Source of the DNA: Leishmania martiniquensis
Lineage: Eukaryota; Euglenozoa; Kinetoplastea; Trypanosomatida; Trypanosomatidae
Length of the DNA: 64,000 nucleotides
Reading direction: 5' to 3'
NCBI RefSeq assembly: GCF_017916325.1
Contig: NC_090155.1
Location: forward strand, 223,501-287,500
A program made the translations under genes and the position numbers. Within the stretch, counting starts at the first letter, position 1. Each line of letters begins with the position of its first letter. The notes beneath the pieces were generated by a model. The model had not been told where the DNA came from and ran no database searches. It saw only the letters and a list, made by a program, of their open reading frames with translations. Below, piece by piece: positions 45,084 to 56,019 of this stretch.

Positions 45084-46601
45084 GCCTATGTGTCTGGAGG
45101 AGTGCACTGAGGTTTGGAGAGGGGGGTCACCTCTTCTCTTCCACAACTTGGTCTATTTCTAGAACCCCCCTTTTTCCTTCTCTGCCTCACGCGTGTGTAT
45201 TTTCTCGCGCCGCCCTCGCGTCGCGTCCCTTGCGAATGTGGCTGCCGATTTCTTCCTCTTTCCTGTCGTTCGGCGTGTCTTTTATAGGCAGACTTTTGTA
45301 TCTGTGTGCGCGCGTGTCCTTTTTTGTTGGTTTTCGTTTTGGATTTGCGTCCGCCTTTCTCTTCCGTTCGTGTTTTTATCCCTCTGATTTCTTTCCCAAA
45401 CCGCTCCCCCCCTCTCTCTCCACCATTGTGCGCGTCCCTTTTTTCACTTGATGAGTGAGTCCATCAATGCCCTTGCACATTTATGCCGCCCTTTTATTTT
45501 TCTTTTGCTCTCCTTCGACGGTGCGGCGTGTCCGTTTTTCTTGACGCGTACAGCCGCTGTATTTTTTTTTCCACCTCCCTTAGTTTTTACCTCGCGTACC
45601 CCTTTTGTTCGTTCTCGTTGTCTGTGGACCGGCTGCGTTTCTTTTCGTCTTTCTGTGTGTGTGTGTGTCTTTTGATTTCCTCTCCTTATGCGCCTTTGCA
45701 CTCGCGCGCACGCACGTCTGCGTGCGCCCCCCCAAAGGGCCACCACACGCAGACACATTTCCATTTATCCTCACACACGCACACCCCTCAGACTCCTTTG
45801 GCGAGCGTCTGCTTCACTCCTGTCGTAACTCCTCGCCTCCCCTCTTCCCCTAGTCAGGCCGTCCTCTATGCCCTTTTTTTATTTATTTTGTTCGCTAACG
45901 TCTGTCGCTGCAGTGCATCGAGTACTCTGAGCGATTTCGTTCCACTTTCCCTCATCCATGTCGCCCCCTTTTTCGTTTTATTTTCCCAAACTTAACCGTC
46001 TCTTCCCCTTTTTGTTTTTTCCTTTTTCTTTCGTTTTTCCTTCGGTGGCTCATGTCACCCTCTCCAGTGTTGCGCGTACTCGGGACGCTCTGTCTCCCTC
46101 GCCCGCTGTCCTCCCTTCAGAGTGTTCGTGCGGATGTATGAGGCTTGCGCGTCATTGTTGGGGTCTGGGAGGTGTGCGAGCGCTTCAATTCGTCTTGGCT
46201 GTGATGTGGCATATGGCAGGGCTGGTCTCTGCAGAAGTGTATGCGTACTTCTTTTTGGCTGTTGTTGCTTCCCGTAGCGGAGGAGAAGGAAAAAAAGCAC
46301 CAGCATGGCCGCGTTGTGATGTAGCGAATTTTACTTCAATGCGGAACCGAAGCGGTCGGAGTCCAAGCAGTGGAACGTGCTCAGATGACCTAAGCGGAAG
46401 CACACACACAAACTCCTTTCCTTCCACTTGGTGCGCACGCTGCGGCGCTCTTCTCACTTGTCTCTTTTCTCAGAATCCCACCTGTGCATGAATGCCTCTC
46501 TGTGCTTCGATATCTCACGCACATCTTCGCGCACCGAAATCTTTGTCTGTCCTTCTCCCTCCCCTCTTTCTTTTTCACCAGCCTCCTGGCCGGAAAGCGG
46601 T

Positions 46602-46627
46602 GCTTCTGCTTCTGCTTCTGCTTCTGC
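46602..46627. repeat. (CTTCTG)n hexamer array
   Basis: Four perfect hexamers plus a partial one. The minus strand reads as alternating Glu-Ala in an open frame of 203 codons that I do not accept as a gene. Confidence 0.85.
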
Positions 46628-48448
46628 ATCTCGATGGGTCGGCACCGCACGTGTCAATGCACCATTACGAAGCAGAGAAGAGGGGGAGGGGGGAGGGCCC
46701 GCTGCTTTGGCGCATACGTGAAAAGAGAGAGGAACGATTGGGCTTGTGATGGTAGTGGTGATAGTGGTGCGCTTTCGGCACGCACGAACACCAAAGAAGG
46801 GAGGCAGTAAGATGCGCGGAGGGGGGAAAGGCGGGCAGATGTGCGAGCGCTTTGCGGTAGCCGAAAGCCGGTCTTTCGCGTGAGGGTGTCGGCCGGGAAA
46901 GAGGCTACGCATGAACGCAATCACACATGTGCGTTCTCTTTTTTTTTCGCTTTGAGAGAAGGCTCTGTGCCCCACTTTCGTGTTACAGGAATCGTAGCTG
47001 CCCTTCAAGCAGAGTGAAGATAACCTCATGTGCTCCGCCCTCCTCCTCCTCCTCCACGCACCCACCCGTCCCCTCCCTTCGCTCCCAGAGAACGCGAATG
47101 TGCGTGTGTGCGTGCGTCGCCATTACTGTTGTGTTGCAGTACATGGGTGTACCAGTGTTGGCCATGTGCGTCGTTCCTTGTTCACCTCGGGAGCCTCTGC
47201 ATCGCTCTGCAGGCGTACACACGCGCACACACGCACGTACGCGCGAGCGGGAAAAGGAGTTACACAACACCCAAGGAAGTGCGTGCGCGCTGCGGGGAAG
47301 CAAATCGAGTAAGCGTGAGGCTCTTCCTTCATTGTTTCTTTTTTTTTACAAGCGTCTGTGGTGCAGCATCACGGCGTACACCTCCCTCACCACCCATCAC
47401 CACCGCCGCCCCTATTTCTTTCTTTTTTTTCTTCCTTTATGTTTATCATTTCTGTGCGTATGGCTCGTCTTGTAGGGTGTCTTCCCCACCTTTCCTGCAT
47501 GAACCGAACACGGCGACCATTCCACAATGGACACAAACAGAAAAGGGGCAATTCAACGCAATCAGCAAATGGTGGTGAAGACCACCAGAAGAAGGACGGG
47601 ATAAAAGGACGTCATGCATGGGGGAGGATGGATGGAAGAAGCACATTCGTGTAGCTCACGAGCTGCCGTCGGTGCGAAGACGTTCGCTGCGCGCAAAGAA
47701 AAAAAAAGAGAGCACCGAACGCCATCAGCCTTCCCGAATGCCGGCGAGGGGGAAAGCATTGTGTCCGTTTTCGTCGGCCTCTCTAGTCCCCCCCTCCCCC
47801 ACACACACACACTCCACCCCACCGCTGTCGCCTCCTGTCCGCTGTTCCGGAAAAGAAAAACTCCTCTCTGCATGAACTCTTCTTTATCGATCCTCTCTTT
47901 CGTTCATGCAATCGCCGTCTCGTGTCCTGCTGACCACTACACGCGCATACACACATCACACTCGCTCAACGCGGCCAAATTATCACCAGCAACACCAAAT
48001 CAATCCCCCTCCAAGAGCATAAGCAACGCAGCCCTCCCTACCACGACGCAGAACACACTTTTCTACCGCCATCGACCATTAACGAAACAGAGCCGGGAAA
48101 AAAAGGGGCAAGCTTCAGGATCTGGCAACACCATCTCGTTTTCTTTCTACTTCAGTGTTGCGGCTGCTCACTCCCGCCTTCCCTTCCTCTATCCGGGCAC
48201 CTTCGGTGTCCTTCTTTTCTCATACAAGTTTTTTTTCTTCACCTCTCCTTTCCTCCTCTGACACTCTATCTACTCTCCGTACACGGAGCTGTGCGCGCAC
48301 TCATACGCTAAGACCCCAAAGAAAAATAGGAGCCAGCCCTCACAAGTACATCATCAAATTTCAGGTGGCCTAACAAGAGCAACAGGCAGACAAAAACAGT
48401 GGAGGGTACCTCTACGCGTTCGCCCTTTCTTTTCCGGTGTTCTTTGTT

Positions 48449-48467
48449 GTGTGTGTGTGTGTGTGTT
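48449..48467. repeat. (GT)n microsatellite
   Basis: A GT run immediately before a purine-rich patch. Confidence 0.85.
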
Positions 48468-51139
48468 ACCTCTCGAAGGGAGCACCTGAAGCGGAGACAG
48501 CGTTCTCAAGCGCGTCTCTTTTTGTTTTCACGAGGGTACGAGGCCGAGACTATACCGCGCCAACTAAAAGGAAAAGAAGCGAGCGAACGAAAGGGCGGAA
48601 AGCCTCATATACCAGTGACGGAAGCGGAGAAGCCGCAGGACGAAAAAGGCGCTTGGAACTAAGCGAACGAAACGGCGCCGGCGATATATCCAAACGAGGG
48701 AAAACAACACAGGCACCCACGCACACACACGCGAAAGAGAAAGAGAGTGAGAAGCCGATAACGCCATCCACTTCGAACAAACAAAAGAGAAAGAAGGGAG
48801 CGAGAGAGCTTTCGACGCTACATTGGTTTCCATTTTTTGTGTTTCCTCTTTGTATATTCAAACAAACGTTGGTGACTTCGCTCGCTCTCTCTCTATATAT
48901 ATGTGGCTTTAGAGTCCTTTTTACTCTACGTATTCCTCTTGTCTCTATGACAGGTCGTTTCCTTTTTTCTTTCGCGCCCACCCTCTTCTCTTAACAATCA
49001 GCCCCCTCCCTCCCTTCCCCCTCCCTTCCCCCTCCCCCTCTTACACCACCACCATCACCATCCTTGGCTTCTGTCATCTCGCATAGCCGACCCCACCTCT
49101 TCTTTTCCCTTCATCACTCTCTCCTCTCGCTGTGAGTGCGTGTGTGTGTGCGTACTTGCCTTTCTGTGTGTATGTGTGTTTCTCTCTCTCTCGTTCTTTT
49201 TTCTTTACTATTCGGCCTTGTCCGCATTCGCTTCTTTCCCTTCGCTCCCATACACCTGTTTGAGTGTGTGAGTGTGTGTGCGTGTGAGTGTGTTTGTATT
49301 GTATTTTCGTTTTTTCGTCGTCTTCGGCCCTGGCCTCCGCCGTCCCCTATTCACCCTCACGAGTGCCACGCTCGCCTCACTTTGCTTTTTGTGCTCTTGT
49401 TCTTTTTTTTTCCGTTCTATGAGAGCCGAATCGGAGAATAAAAGGGAAAAAATAATAAGAACTCACTCCTCCCCTCTCCCTCCCCTCGTCTCTTCCTCAC
49501 GCGTCTTCGCCTTCTTTTCCGTCGGTCGCTGCTTCGCTCTTCGTGCCCATTTAGCGCTTCGCTCCTCCCTCTACCTCGCCCCTTTCTTTTTCTCGTCTCT
49601 GTTTGGCTTTGTTTTGTCATTTCCCTCTCGCTTCCCTTTACCTTAACGCTTTCATTTTTGCGTCATTTTATCTCTCTCTCTCACTCTCTTTCTCTGCTCT
49701 CCCCGTCTCTGTCGCTGTCGCAGTTTTTCTCTTTTTTGTTTGTTTTTTTCGTTTGTTTCGCTTTCTTTGCGTATGTGCACGTCGTTTGAGGCGCACACTT
49801 TTTTTCTTGGCCGCATTTTTCTCCCTTTTGAAAGAGCCTTTGTCATTTTCTACATTTGTCTGCCCCCTTTTTTTTGTTTTTTGTTTCCGCTACTGATTCT
49901 GTTCGCTTCCTCTTTTGTGGGTGTGTGTGTGTGGGGGGGTGCGTGTGCGTGTTTCATTTCCTTTTTGCTTCCCATTGCTTCTTCGTTGTCGTCGCTGTCG
50001 GTGTCCCTCCCTCACTGACCCCTTCTTTTTTCCCGGCCTTCTCTTTTCCATCTTTGGCCCCGCCGCCCACCCACCCACCCGCCCCCCTTCCGAAGGATAA
50101 GCTGCTCCACCCCATCTCCCTGTCTCAGTTGTGTGCCCATTTGTATTGCTGTCGTTGAAGTCGGCTGATTCTTTGTCTTGTGTTTATCGTCACCTCGTGT
50201 TGGCCGCTGGAAAGGACAGGAAAAGGTGTCTGCCTGTCTGTCTGCGTCTGTGTGCGTGCGTCTCAGCACCAACGGCAACGCCGATCGCGCTCACACAGAA
50301 GCGGCGTGCAGTGTGTGCACCAAGGGCGCAAATCAAGTGGACTCTTGAAGAAGGGCGAAAGAGTAAGAGAAAACGACTGCCCTTGAGCGGGCCCTACCTG
50401 CGCACGGATTTCACTCTTCCTCGTATCCCTTACACCAATTACCTTCACGCTCCTCGCTCGCTCTTGCGGCTCGCCGTGTCAACTACTCCCCCGGGCTTTC
50501 CCTTCTCTGCCGCTTCGATCTCTTCTTTCGCTTTTCTGTTTTTGCCTCTCTGAGTCGCACGCGTCTCTGACGATTTCGCCGTGGAAAGCGACATCTTCAC
50601 CTGCCGAGCATCAAGAGCGATAAAAGAAAAACAATAGTGCCGATCCGTTCCGTCATACATCACAGCACCGTCACGTAGGCGACTCAGGCGTCCTCCTCTT
50701 TTGTTGTTGTCGCTCTCCCTTCCTCTCTGTTTCAGTGCGTGTGTCTGTGTGTGTGTTTCTGTGCGCCTTGTGCTTCTGTTCGCTAATTTTTTCTTTCATC
50801 TGAGCGTCTTTGTTTCTCTTTCGTTTCCTCTCCGTAGGTTTATATCTTTACTTACCCCTCTCACACGAATTCTCTGAAACGAGGTGTGCGCGCATAGGCC
50901 ACCGTGACGCAGTGGCACGAGTGAAAGCAGCAACAAGCAGTCCTCCCTTCTCCTCCTCCCCCCTCCCCATCCCTCATCCCTCAAGCACACGCACAGACAA
51001 GCACCCACAAAACGTATCGACCCCTCCAAGCTTGCGCATCTCTTTGCTTTTCGCTTTGGCTGCCGTAAGAGTGGCGCTGACACGTGTACACTTCAGGTTT
51101 CTTTTCGCTTTCGTTTTTCGATTCTGTCCGCCTCTGCCG

Positions 51140-51176
51140 AGCCCTCCCCCTTCCCCCTCTCTGCGTCTTATGCAGA
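51140..51176 (+). promoter_or_regulatory. Predicted spliced-leader acceptor of paralogue C
   Basis: A C/T-rich tract (about 51142-51170) ends in CAG, with AG at 51175-51176. The 58-base leader to the ATG at 51235 has no other ATG. The frame is open upstream to a TTG at 51178, which is not a plausible eukaryotic start. Confidence 0.6.
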
Positions 51177-51234
51177 GTTGGCGCCATCCCCCACTCCTCT
51201 TTTTGAGTCCGCCATTCGCGCCCGCAGAGAAGGG

Positions 51235-54200
51235 ATGGGTGCCGTTCCGTCGCGCGAGTGCACTTCGCTCTTCTCCTATTTCCGCGGGAGTTACGAGGTG
51301 GGCATGGTCCCCCTGACAAAGCACTACTTCGGTAGAGACGCAGAAGCTGCCGCCGCGGTCGACGTCGATGGCTGCATTCGCGCCGGATCACCCGAGTGTA
51401 CCGCCACCGCTGGTCGTAAACCGCACCAACTGCCGTTCTCGCTGCAGCACGCGGGCTCGCGCAGCCACATGCGCCAACAACTGCGCCAACAGCTATTGCT
51501 GATGCGACGCGATCCAGCGGTGCGGTACGCTAATGCCCGCGACGCTGACAACATCCTTCAGAGTCTGTCGCACCAAGAGAAGAGCCGTACGCGTCACAGA
51601 GACGATAGAAACGGGGAAGCGCACGCCAACCCCGCAGATGCAGGCAGTCTGCCGTCGGCGGCGTCTGTCGCGAAGGCGGTCTCGACCTCAGCGGCTGCAG
51701 GCGCCTCAGCGAGCGAGTGGCAGGTCCCAAGCTTCCTGGAGCAACGCCAGGGCGTCAGCGGCAAAGCTCTCTCTTGTGAGACGGAGCACCTACTCGACAA
51801 CTACTGGCGCATCATGCCAGAGAGCAACTTCACTGAAGAGGACCTGGACCGCTTCCTTGACCTCGTAGATGCGACGCTCTTCGATACGAATGAAGAGCTG
51901 CTCTCTGCCGAGCCTTTCATTCTCGGCACAGGCGCGGTGTCAGGCACGTCAAGCACAAAGCCTTTTATGCCCGTGCCGTGTGCTCTCTGCCTCGCCTACC
52001 CGGACGGCAAAGAGCGAGAGGGCGCCCTTACGCTGGAGGGGCGCGTGATCAACATCATTGGCTACTTCGGACTCATGACACGGGAGATGCAGGACGCCTT
52101 CAAGATTGTGAAGCGACTTCCAGGAGAGGCCGAGACGCCGCTGCAACAGCAGCAGCAGCACGCGCGCGGGGCTGGCAGCTCATCCGCACCGCCTCTGTTC
52201 CTCAATACCGCCATCCTCACATCTGCTGGTGACCGCACCCTCGAGCGCGTGCTCGTGCTTGCGGCGGTGATGCTTCGGCAGCAGTTTCACACGATTGGGC
52301 GTCGCCACGTGCTCCAGGCGAAACTTGACCATCTCCTGCGCGGGCAAAGGGAGCAGCGCAGCGTCGACCCGCAACTGATGCGCTACCTGCAAGCGCTGCT
52401 GGCACTCCCACCCAGGGCGGACCGGCAGCAACCGTATTTCGACCCCTTGTTGGAGATCCCGCTGCCCAGCATCCCGCCAGGCATCTACACTCCTACACAG
52501 TACGTCAACGCCGCCTCCAACGAAGTTTCGCTGCGTCCACACGCGTCGTCCCTTGGCAGCTGCAGTCGCCTCGCTGTGAACAGCTTCTCGGACGATGGGA
52601 AACTCCAAAGCGCGGCCATGGGGCTCTACGCCGGTGCCGCTGGCGGATCATCGCCGTCTACGGTGCGGTCGCTGCCGAGCGATCGACCGCCAACAATGGG
52701 CGGCGCTCTCAGCGCGTCTGACGCCGGCAGCGGACATGTGCTGCTGTACCCTCAGCAGAACGCCGGTGGTGTGTCAGGCGTCGCCTTCAGCGTTCCGGGG
52801 GCTGGGTCCGGGCCAGAGGGCACATGTCCACTGTTGGTGGACGGCTGCTACAGAGCAGTTGGGGTCAATGTACCGATACCGTCCCCGTTTCTAGCAGGCT
52901 CACTTCCACTCAGTCAGTCCGAAGAGGATGCCATCACGCTTGCTCTGTGTCGTCGTATGGAGCAGGCGCGCGTAGTCATCGAAACGGCAAGCAACAACTA
53001 CTCCGCCTTGAAGTCGCTGACGGAAAACTTCGCCTTCCTCTGCTGCCAAATTCTCCTAGATCAGAGCCTCATTAAGATGGAGTTGATCGAGCTACCAGCA
53101 CTGGTGGCGACGCCTTCCTTCAAGCCGGCAGAGTTCGCCACGACGGTGGCGACAACGGTCGGCACCACGCCTGCGGACGAGGGGCGGGCCGCCGCGGTCG
53201 TTCCTCAGCCCATGGCGGACGACGAAAAAAAGCCGTCGGGCGCGGAGCAGCCGCCACAGCCCCGGCTCTCGCCGTCCTCTGCTGTTCTCATCAAGCTCGA
53301 TCCGCTGCACGTGTCTCAGGCGACCATGTGGGCCAGCTCCTTCTTTCACTGCCCGATGCTCTTACCGAGCGGCGGATGGGTCAAGTACAAGCTCAAGGAC
53401 GAGTGCGAGCAGCTGCGGCACGTGCTGCAGAACAAAGACATGCTTATTGCCCACTGGCGCAAAACTGACGCAGACCGGGCTGGCCAATACCTGGGCAAGC
53501 ACACGGCGCGGCTGCTCGAGCACGTGCGCGCCTTACAGGCCGAGACGGAAGAGGCGCGGGCACTGTCGGCGGAGTACTGGATGCAGCGGCCCTTATACGT
53601 CAACCAAGACGGACGCAAGTACGCCCTGTATCAGAGCCGCTATGGAACCATGCTGATCGGCGTGCGCGCCTTCGCAGCCAGCAACGCGTCACCGACAGCG
53701 GCGGCGAACGTTAAGGAGGAGCGTTCCGGTAGCGCCAAGGCCGCAGCAGGCAGCAACGCGACCTCGCTCTCCGGTGGCAGCACCTCACTGGCGACGCCCG
53801 CGGGGCGGTGCAGCACCCTCGCCGCCAGCCTACCCACCGCCACCGGCGTCAGTGGGAACGGACTTGCCATTGCCCCTCGCACCGCGGCGCCGCGGTCGAG
53901 TACCGAGAGCGGCAACCGCACGAGCCACGCCGGCGTTCTCAGCTCCAACGACGAAGACGGTGTCGGCCCCAAGACCTTGAGCAGCAACACCAACGACCGG
54001 CACGGCCGTGGTGTTGGTGGATGCATGGGCGGCGGCAACGCGGGCTACTTCAGTAGCGGGCTCTACACGAGCTACCAAACTCACCCCGCAAACGGCAGCA
54101 ACGGCGCGGGTGCGTACGTGCCTGCTCCCTTCATGCAGCCGCATATATGCTTCCGAAACAGCAGCGGCGGATTCGACTCGCCGCCGTACATGATGGGCGG

Positions 54201-56019
54201 CAGCAACAGCAGACCCGGCGAAGGAGCGCCATACTTCGCCTCTTCTTCCGCATATGGCCACCCCATGGAGATGAGAGCGGGGTACAACGTGCCCCCGCCA
54301 CAGCAGCACACGTGCACAAATATAAGCACAGCTCCTAGCGTCCACACATCCAAGTCCGCCCGCAGCAGCGCCCATACGCACGTTGGAGGCAACCCGGCGC
54401 TCGGGGCGACGGGCTGGGTGGCACTGCAGCCCAACACCGCACAGATTTCGCCCCCTTATGCGCCAAGTCATATGAAAGGCGCCCCGAAAGACCAGCAGCA
54501 GAGCGAAGCCATGGCAAGTCCGTCAGGCTGCGCGTACGCAGCAGCGCTCTTGCCCATGTCTTACCAGCATGCGCCACCTAACCACTACGCCACCTCTCAG
54601 ATCGTCCATCCCGCTACCGCGTGCGTGTGCGGTTCAGCCTCATCACCACAGCTTCCACTGATTGTAGGCGAGGAGGTGAGCAGCTCACCACGAAGGATGG
54701 AAGTGGCTGCAACACCGCAGCCGCCCCTCGAAAGCACCGGCGGCTGTTGCGCTCAGCACGCTCTCGCCACCGGCGCCTCGGTAAACACCTCCGTCAGTCG
54801 ACCTTCGATGGACGTGAAGGCATCTTGGGCGAACGATAAGAGCGTGGAGGCGGCGCGCCTGTGGGAGCCAGCGGAAGCCGCCAAGTCCGCGACATCCAGC
54901 ACGCAACACGGCAACAGCACGTCGACAACGCCCACAGCGGCCGCGCCGTTTCCGCACGGTTGCGTCGGCATGAATCGCGACCACGTCGGCTCTGCAGGTG
55001 AGCATGTCTCGGGTAGCCAGCGCGATGTGTCGGCGCCGCCGCAGGTCATCCGAGGCAACAGTGACATCTACTTAAAGGCTCCGGATCAGCGTGGCGCTGC
55101 CGACAAGGCGGCTGTACTACAGAGCGTCATGCCGTGGTCGCTGCAGAGTGCTGCAGGGTGGACGAGCAATGATGACGCAACGGACAGCACAACGCAATTC
55201 CTGCTGCGCAGCTCAGAGCTACTGGACACGGACGATGATGAGATAAAGAAGGCGCCTGCAGGGGATACTCGTTGCCCCGCTGCTAGTCTTGGTGCTACAG
55301 ACGAGGGGGAGGCGATGAGGCTCAGCCACGTCGCGCGACGGACGTCGGGCCGAGATGTTTGTGTCGGCAGCACCGCGAAACCTTTGTTGCACTCCCCGCG
55401 AGCGAAGAACATGTCCATCATGAGCATGCTACTCGCTGCCGAGCAGCCACAGCATGTGAGCTTTCCGGCTCTTGCAGAGCAACCTCAGCCTGCCCAAGCG
55501 CCACCCTTTCCACCGGGCGGTGCCTTCCCGGTATACGTCCTTCAGCTACCACCACACGCATCGCCCCAACAGCAGCAGTCCCAACTGCAGCCCCCGCTCC
55601 CCACGACCTCGCAGTCGCCAGCGACTGCAGTTCCGCCGGACAAGCCGCTCTACTACGCCATGGCTAACGGCGTGCCACTCCTTGTGCAGCCGGCGACGAC
55701 AACAAGCGGGATGGCGATGGCCTACTCGAATGGCCAAACGCACCCTCAAGGCGGTAATGGCGCAGTGCCATACCCCACCGTGCCCCAGCAGCCGGTGCCC
55801 TTGATGCGGCCCGGCCAAGCTATGATAAGCATGACTGGCGTCGATAAGCGACAGGTGGCGCAGGGAACGGCGCAGCTGGGCACCTTGTGGGACGGCCAAT
55901 ACCGCGTTTTCCCCAACGGAGTCGACATTCTTGCTGGCTCGTTCGTCAGTGGTCGCACACCAGCGAACAAAAACGGCAGTTTCGACAACTTGTTCCATCC
56001 TAACACCAGCTTCTCATAA
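51235..56019 (+). CDS. Large predicted N-myristoylated protein, paralogue C of the three-member family
   Basis: A 1594-aa protein of unknown function. It starts MGAVPSRE, the same six-residue pattern as paralogue B. YEVGMVPLTKHYFGRD is at 20-35. An Ala/Gly/His-rich insertion of about 50 residues separates this from LRQQLLLMRRDPAVRYANAR, which is contiguous with it in B. F-T-E-E-D-L-D-R-F-L-D-L-V-D-A-T-L-F-D-T-N-E-E follows. MPVPCA is at 245-250, GRVINIIGYFGL at about 265-276, GDRTLERVL from 332, NNYSALK from 587, and MWASS ... GGWVKYKL then HW..TD.RA...LG (His740, Trp741) come later. The core ends near residue 815 (KYALYQSRYGTMLIGVRA). A Ser/Gly/His/Gln-rich disordered region fills the remainder. 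The gene closes with three in-frame stops (TAATAATAG). The ATG at 51235 is the first after the splice acceptor. Confidence 0.94.
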   Translation: MGAVPSRECTSLFSYFRGSYEVGMVPLTKHYFGRDAEAAAAVDVDGCIRAGSPECTATAGRKPHQLPFSLQHAGSRSHMRQQLRQQLLLMRRDPAVRYANARDADNILQSLSHQEKSRTRHRDDRNGEAHANPADAGSLPSAASVAKAVSTSAAAGASASEWQVPSFLEQRQGVSGKALSCETEHLLDNYWRIMPESNFTEEDLDRFLDLVDATLFDTNEELLSAEPFILGTGAVSGTSSTKPFMPVPCALCLAYPDGKEREGALTLEGRVINIIGYFGLMTREMQDAFKIVKRLPGEAETPLQQQQQHARGAGSSSAPPLFLNTAILTSAGDRTLERVLVLAAVMLRQQFHTIGRRHVLQAKLDHLLRGQREQRSVDPQLMRYLQALLALPPRADRQQPYFDPLLEIPLPSIPPGIYTPTQYVNAASNEVSLRPHASSLGSCSRLAVNSFSDDGKLQSAAMGLYAGAAGGSSPSTVRSLPSDRPPTMGGALSASDAGSGHVLLYPQQNAGGVSGVAFSVPGAGSGPEGTCPLLVDGCYRAVGVNVPIPSPFLAGSLPLSQSEEDAITLALCRRMEQARVVIETASNNYSALKSLTENFAFLCCQILLDQSLIKMELIELPALVATPSFKPAEFATTVATTVGTTPADEGRAAAVVPQPMADDEKKPSGAEQPPQPRLSPSSAVLIKLDPLHVSQATMWASSFFHCPMLLPSGGWVKYKLKDECEQLRHVLQNKDMLIAHWRKTDADRAGQYLGKHTARLLEHVRALQAETEEARALSAEYWMQRPLYVNQDGRKYALYQSRYGTMLIGVRAFAASNASPTAAANVKEERSGSAKAAAGSNATSLSGGSTSLATPAGRCSTLAASLPTATGVSGNGLAIAPRTAAPRSSTESGNRTSHAGVLSSNDEDGVGPKTLSSNTNDRHGRGVGGCMGGGNAGYFSSGLYTSYQTHPANGSNGAGAYVPAPFMQPHICFRNSSGGFDSPPYMMGGSNSRPGEGAPYFASSSAYGHPMEMRAGYNVPPPQQHTCTNISTAPSVHTSKSARSSAHTHVGGNPALGATGWVALQPNTAQISPPYAPSHMKGAPKDQQQSEAMASPSGCAYAAALLPMSYQHAPPNHYATSQIVHPATACVCGSASSPQLPLIVGEEVSSSPRRMEVAATPQPPLESTGGCCAQHALATGASVNTSVSRPSMDVKASWANDKSVEAARLWEPAEAAKSATSSTQHGNSTSTTPTAAAPFPHGCVGMNRDHVGSAGEHVSGSQRDVSAPPQVIRGNSDIYLKAPDQRGAADKAAVLQSVMPWSLQSAAGWTSNDDATDSTTQFLLRSSELLDTDDDEIKKAPAGDTRCPAASLGATDEGEAMRLSHVARRTSGRDVCVGSTAKPLLHSPRAKNMSIMSMLLAAEQPQHVSFPALAEQPQPAQAPPFPPGGAFPVYVLQLPPHASPQQQQSQLQPPLPTTSQSPATAVPPDKPLYYAMANGVPLLVQPATTTSGMAMAYSNGQTHPQGGNGAVPYPTVPQQPVPLMRPGQAMISMTGVDKRQVAQGTAQLGTLWDGQYRVFPNGVDILAGSFVSGRTPANKNGSFDNLFHPNTSFS

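Larger units (their letters stand above)
42889..51234. other. 8.3-kb non-coding region between paralogues B and C
   Basis: No gene is supported. It has an A-run at 43050-43063, another at about 44857-44868, TA blocks at 44897-44907, 45061-45083 and 48894-48902, a CTTCTG hexamer array at 46602-46627 and a (GT)n run at 48449-48467. A purine-rich patch spans about 48480-48820. Most of the rest is C/T-rich. Open frames up to 215 codons are low-complexity. Confidence 0.6.

Noticed and set aside
46454..47065. 203-codon minus-strand frame with Glu-Ala repeats
   Set aside because: The repeats come from a CTTCTG array, the frame lies antisense to the transcription unit, and no family is recognisable.
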